From assembly GCA_024231375.1 (NCBI GenBank), contig JAAEQP010001857.1, forward strand, positions 1 through 6,404: a DNA stretch of 6,404 nucleotides. The letters are read 5' to 3'. A model generated the notes under the pieces. The model searched no databases and was not told the DNA's origin. It was given only the letters and a program-made list of their open reading frames with translations. This stretch comes from a bacterium (GTDB taxonomy: Bacteria; Hydrogenedentota; Hydrogenedentia; Hydrogenedentiales; SLHB01). A program made the position numbers and the translations under genes. Below, piece after piece: positions 6,252 through 6,404 of this stretch. Positions within the stretch are counted from its first letter, which is position 1; each line of letters opens with the position of its first letter.

Positions 6252-6404
6252 GTTGTACGCTATCCCCAGGGATGTGGCTCTCGCCTGTCACCCAAGAGGG
6301 GATGTGAACCACGGATGTCCCAGCGCGGCTTGTGGCTGCAACCAGAGCAAGGCAGATTGACCCGTCCCTGTCATTCTGAGCGAAGCGAATCTGGTTTCCC
6401 CGGC
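6252..6404. other. Right flank, no gene seen
   Basis: No reading frame in this stretch resembles a protein. It holds a 9-base direct repeat, AGGGATGTG (6268-6276) and GGGGATGTG (6298-6306), spaced 30 bases apart, about three helical turns, upstream of the permease promoter. That spacing would suit a regulator binding site, but the repeat is short and may be chance. The far edge carries a repeat-like segment described separately. Confidence 0.5.
6367..6393. repeat. CATTCTGAGCGAAGCGAA-type interspersed repeat
   Basis: The stretch contains CTGTCATTCTGAGCGAAGCG followed by AATCTGG. Near-identical strings (often TGTCATTCTGAGCGAAGCGA) are familiar from intergenic DNA of many unrelated, often environmental, bacterial genomes. 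This rests on recollection, not a search. It contains a GCGAAGCGAA doublet. Only one copy is visible here, so its extent and mobility cannot be judged. Confidence 0.45.

Overview
The window looks like a piece of a GC-rich, Gram-negative-type bacterial chromosome. Both large soluble or exported proteins carry lipoprotein signals. There is a two-permease sugar-type ABC cassette, and the short non-coding gaps contain interspersed-repeat-like sequences. No rRNA, tRNA or housekeeping marker is present, so taxonomy is guesswork. The combination of a DUF4114-like domain, TPRs, CUT1-type permeases and these repeat types suggests an uncultivated lineage of the Planctomycetes/Lentisphaerae/Hydrogenedentes sort, at low confidence.

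Layout. Bases 1-251 hold no supportable gene, but contain a G-rich interspersed-repeat-like stretch, an imperfect hairpin and a plausible promoter and Shine-Dalgarno for the first gene. Bases 252-1964 (+) encode a 570-residue lipoprotein made of two tandem glycerophosphodiester phosphodiesterase (GDPD) domains, both with the visible catalytic and metal-binding residues. Everything after that is on the minus strand and reads right to left. A promoter-like site (6222-6251) precedes two overlapping ABC permease genes (6177-5239 and 5242-4400, joined by an ATGA overlap). After 40 bases comes a 763-residue predicted lipoprotein (4359-2068) with a DUF4114-like extracytoplasmic domain, one membrane span and a long TPR-like cytoplasmic part. 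A 36-codon small ORF (2071-1961) overlaps its stop by ATGA and ends 4 bases into the convergent GDPD gene. That small ORF shares the tail motif RDAAxAFMQE with the protein before it and contains both arms of a long inverted repeat (2003-2067).

How the parts may fit. The two permeases are the MalF/UgpA-type and MalG/UgpE-type halves of an importer for a sugar or sugar-like solute. Neither the solute-binding protein nor the ATPase is in the window. The DUF4114/TPR lipoprotein is spaced like a third operon member, so it may be a membrane-anchored partner of the importer or simply co-transcribed. The GDPD lipoprotein would cleave glycerophosphodiesters outside the cytoplasm to glycerol-3-phosphate plus an alcohol. 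Because Ugp-type importers take up glycerol-3-phosphate and glycerophosphodiesters, a functional link is conceivable, but the gene is convergent and is not in the same transcript.

The best candidates for something undescribed are the DUF4114-TM-TPR lipoprotein coupled to an ABC importer, the fused double GDPD, and the small ORF with its inverted repeat at the convergent junction.
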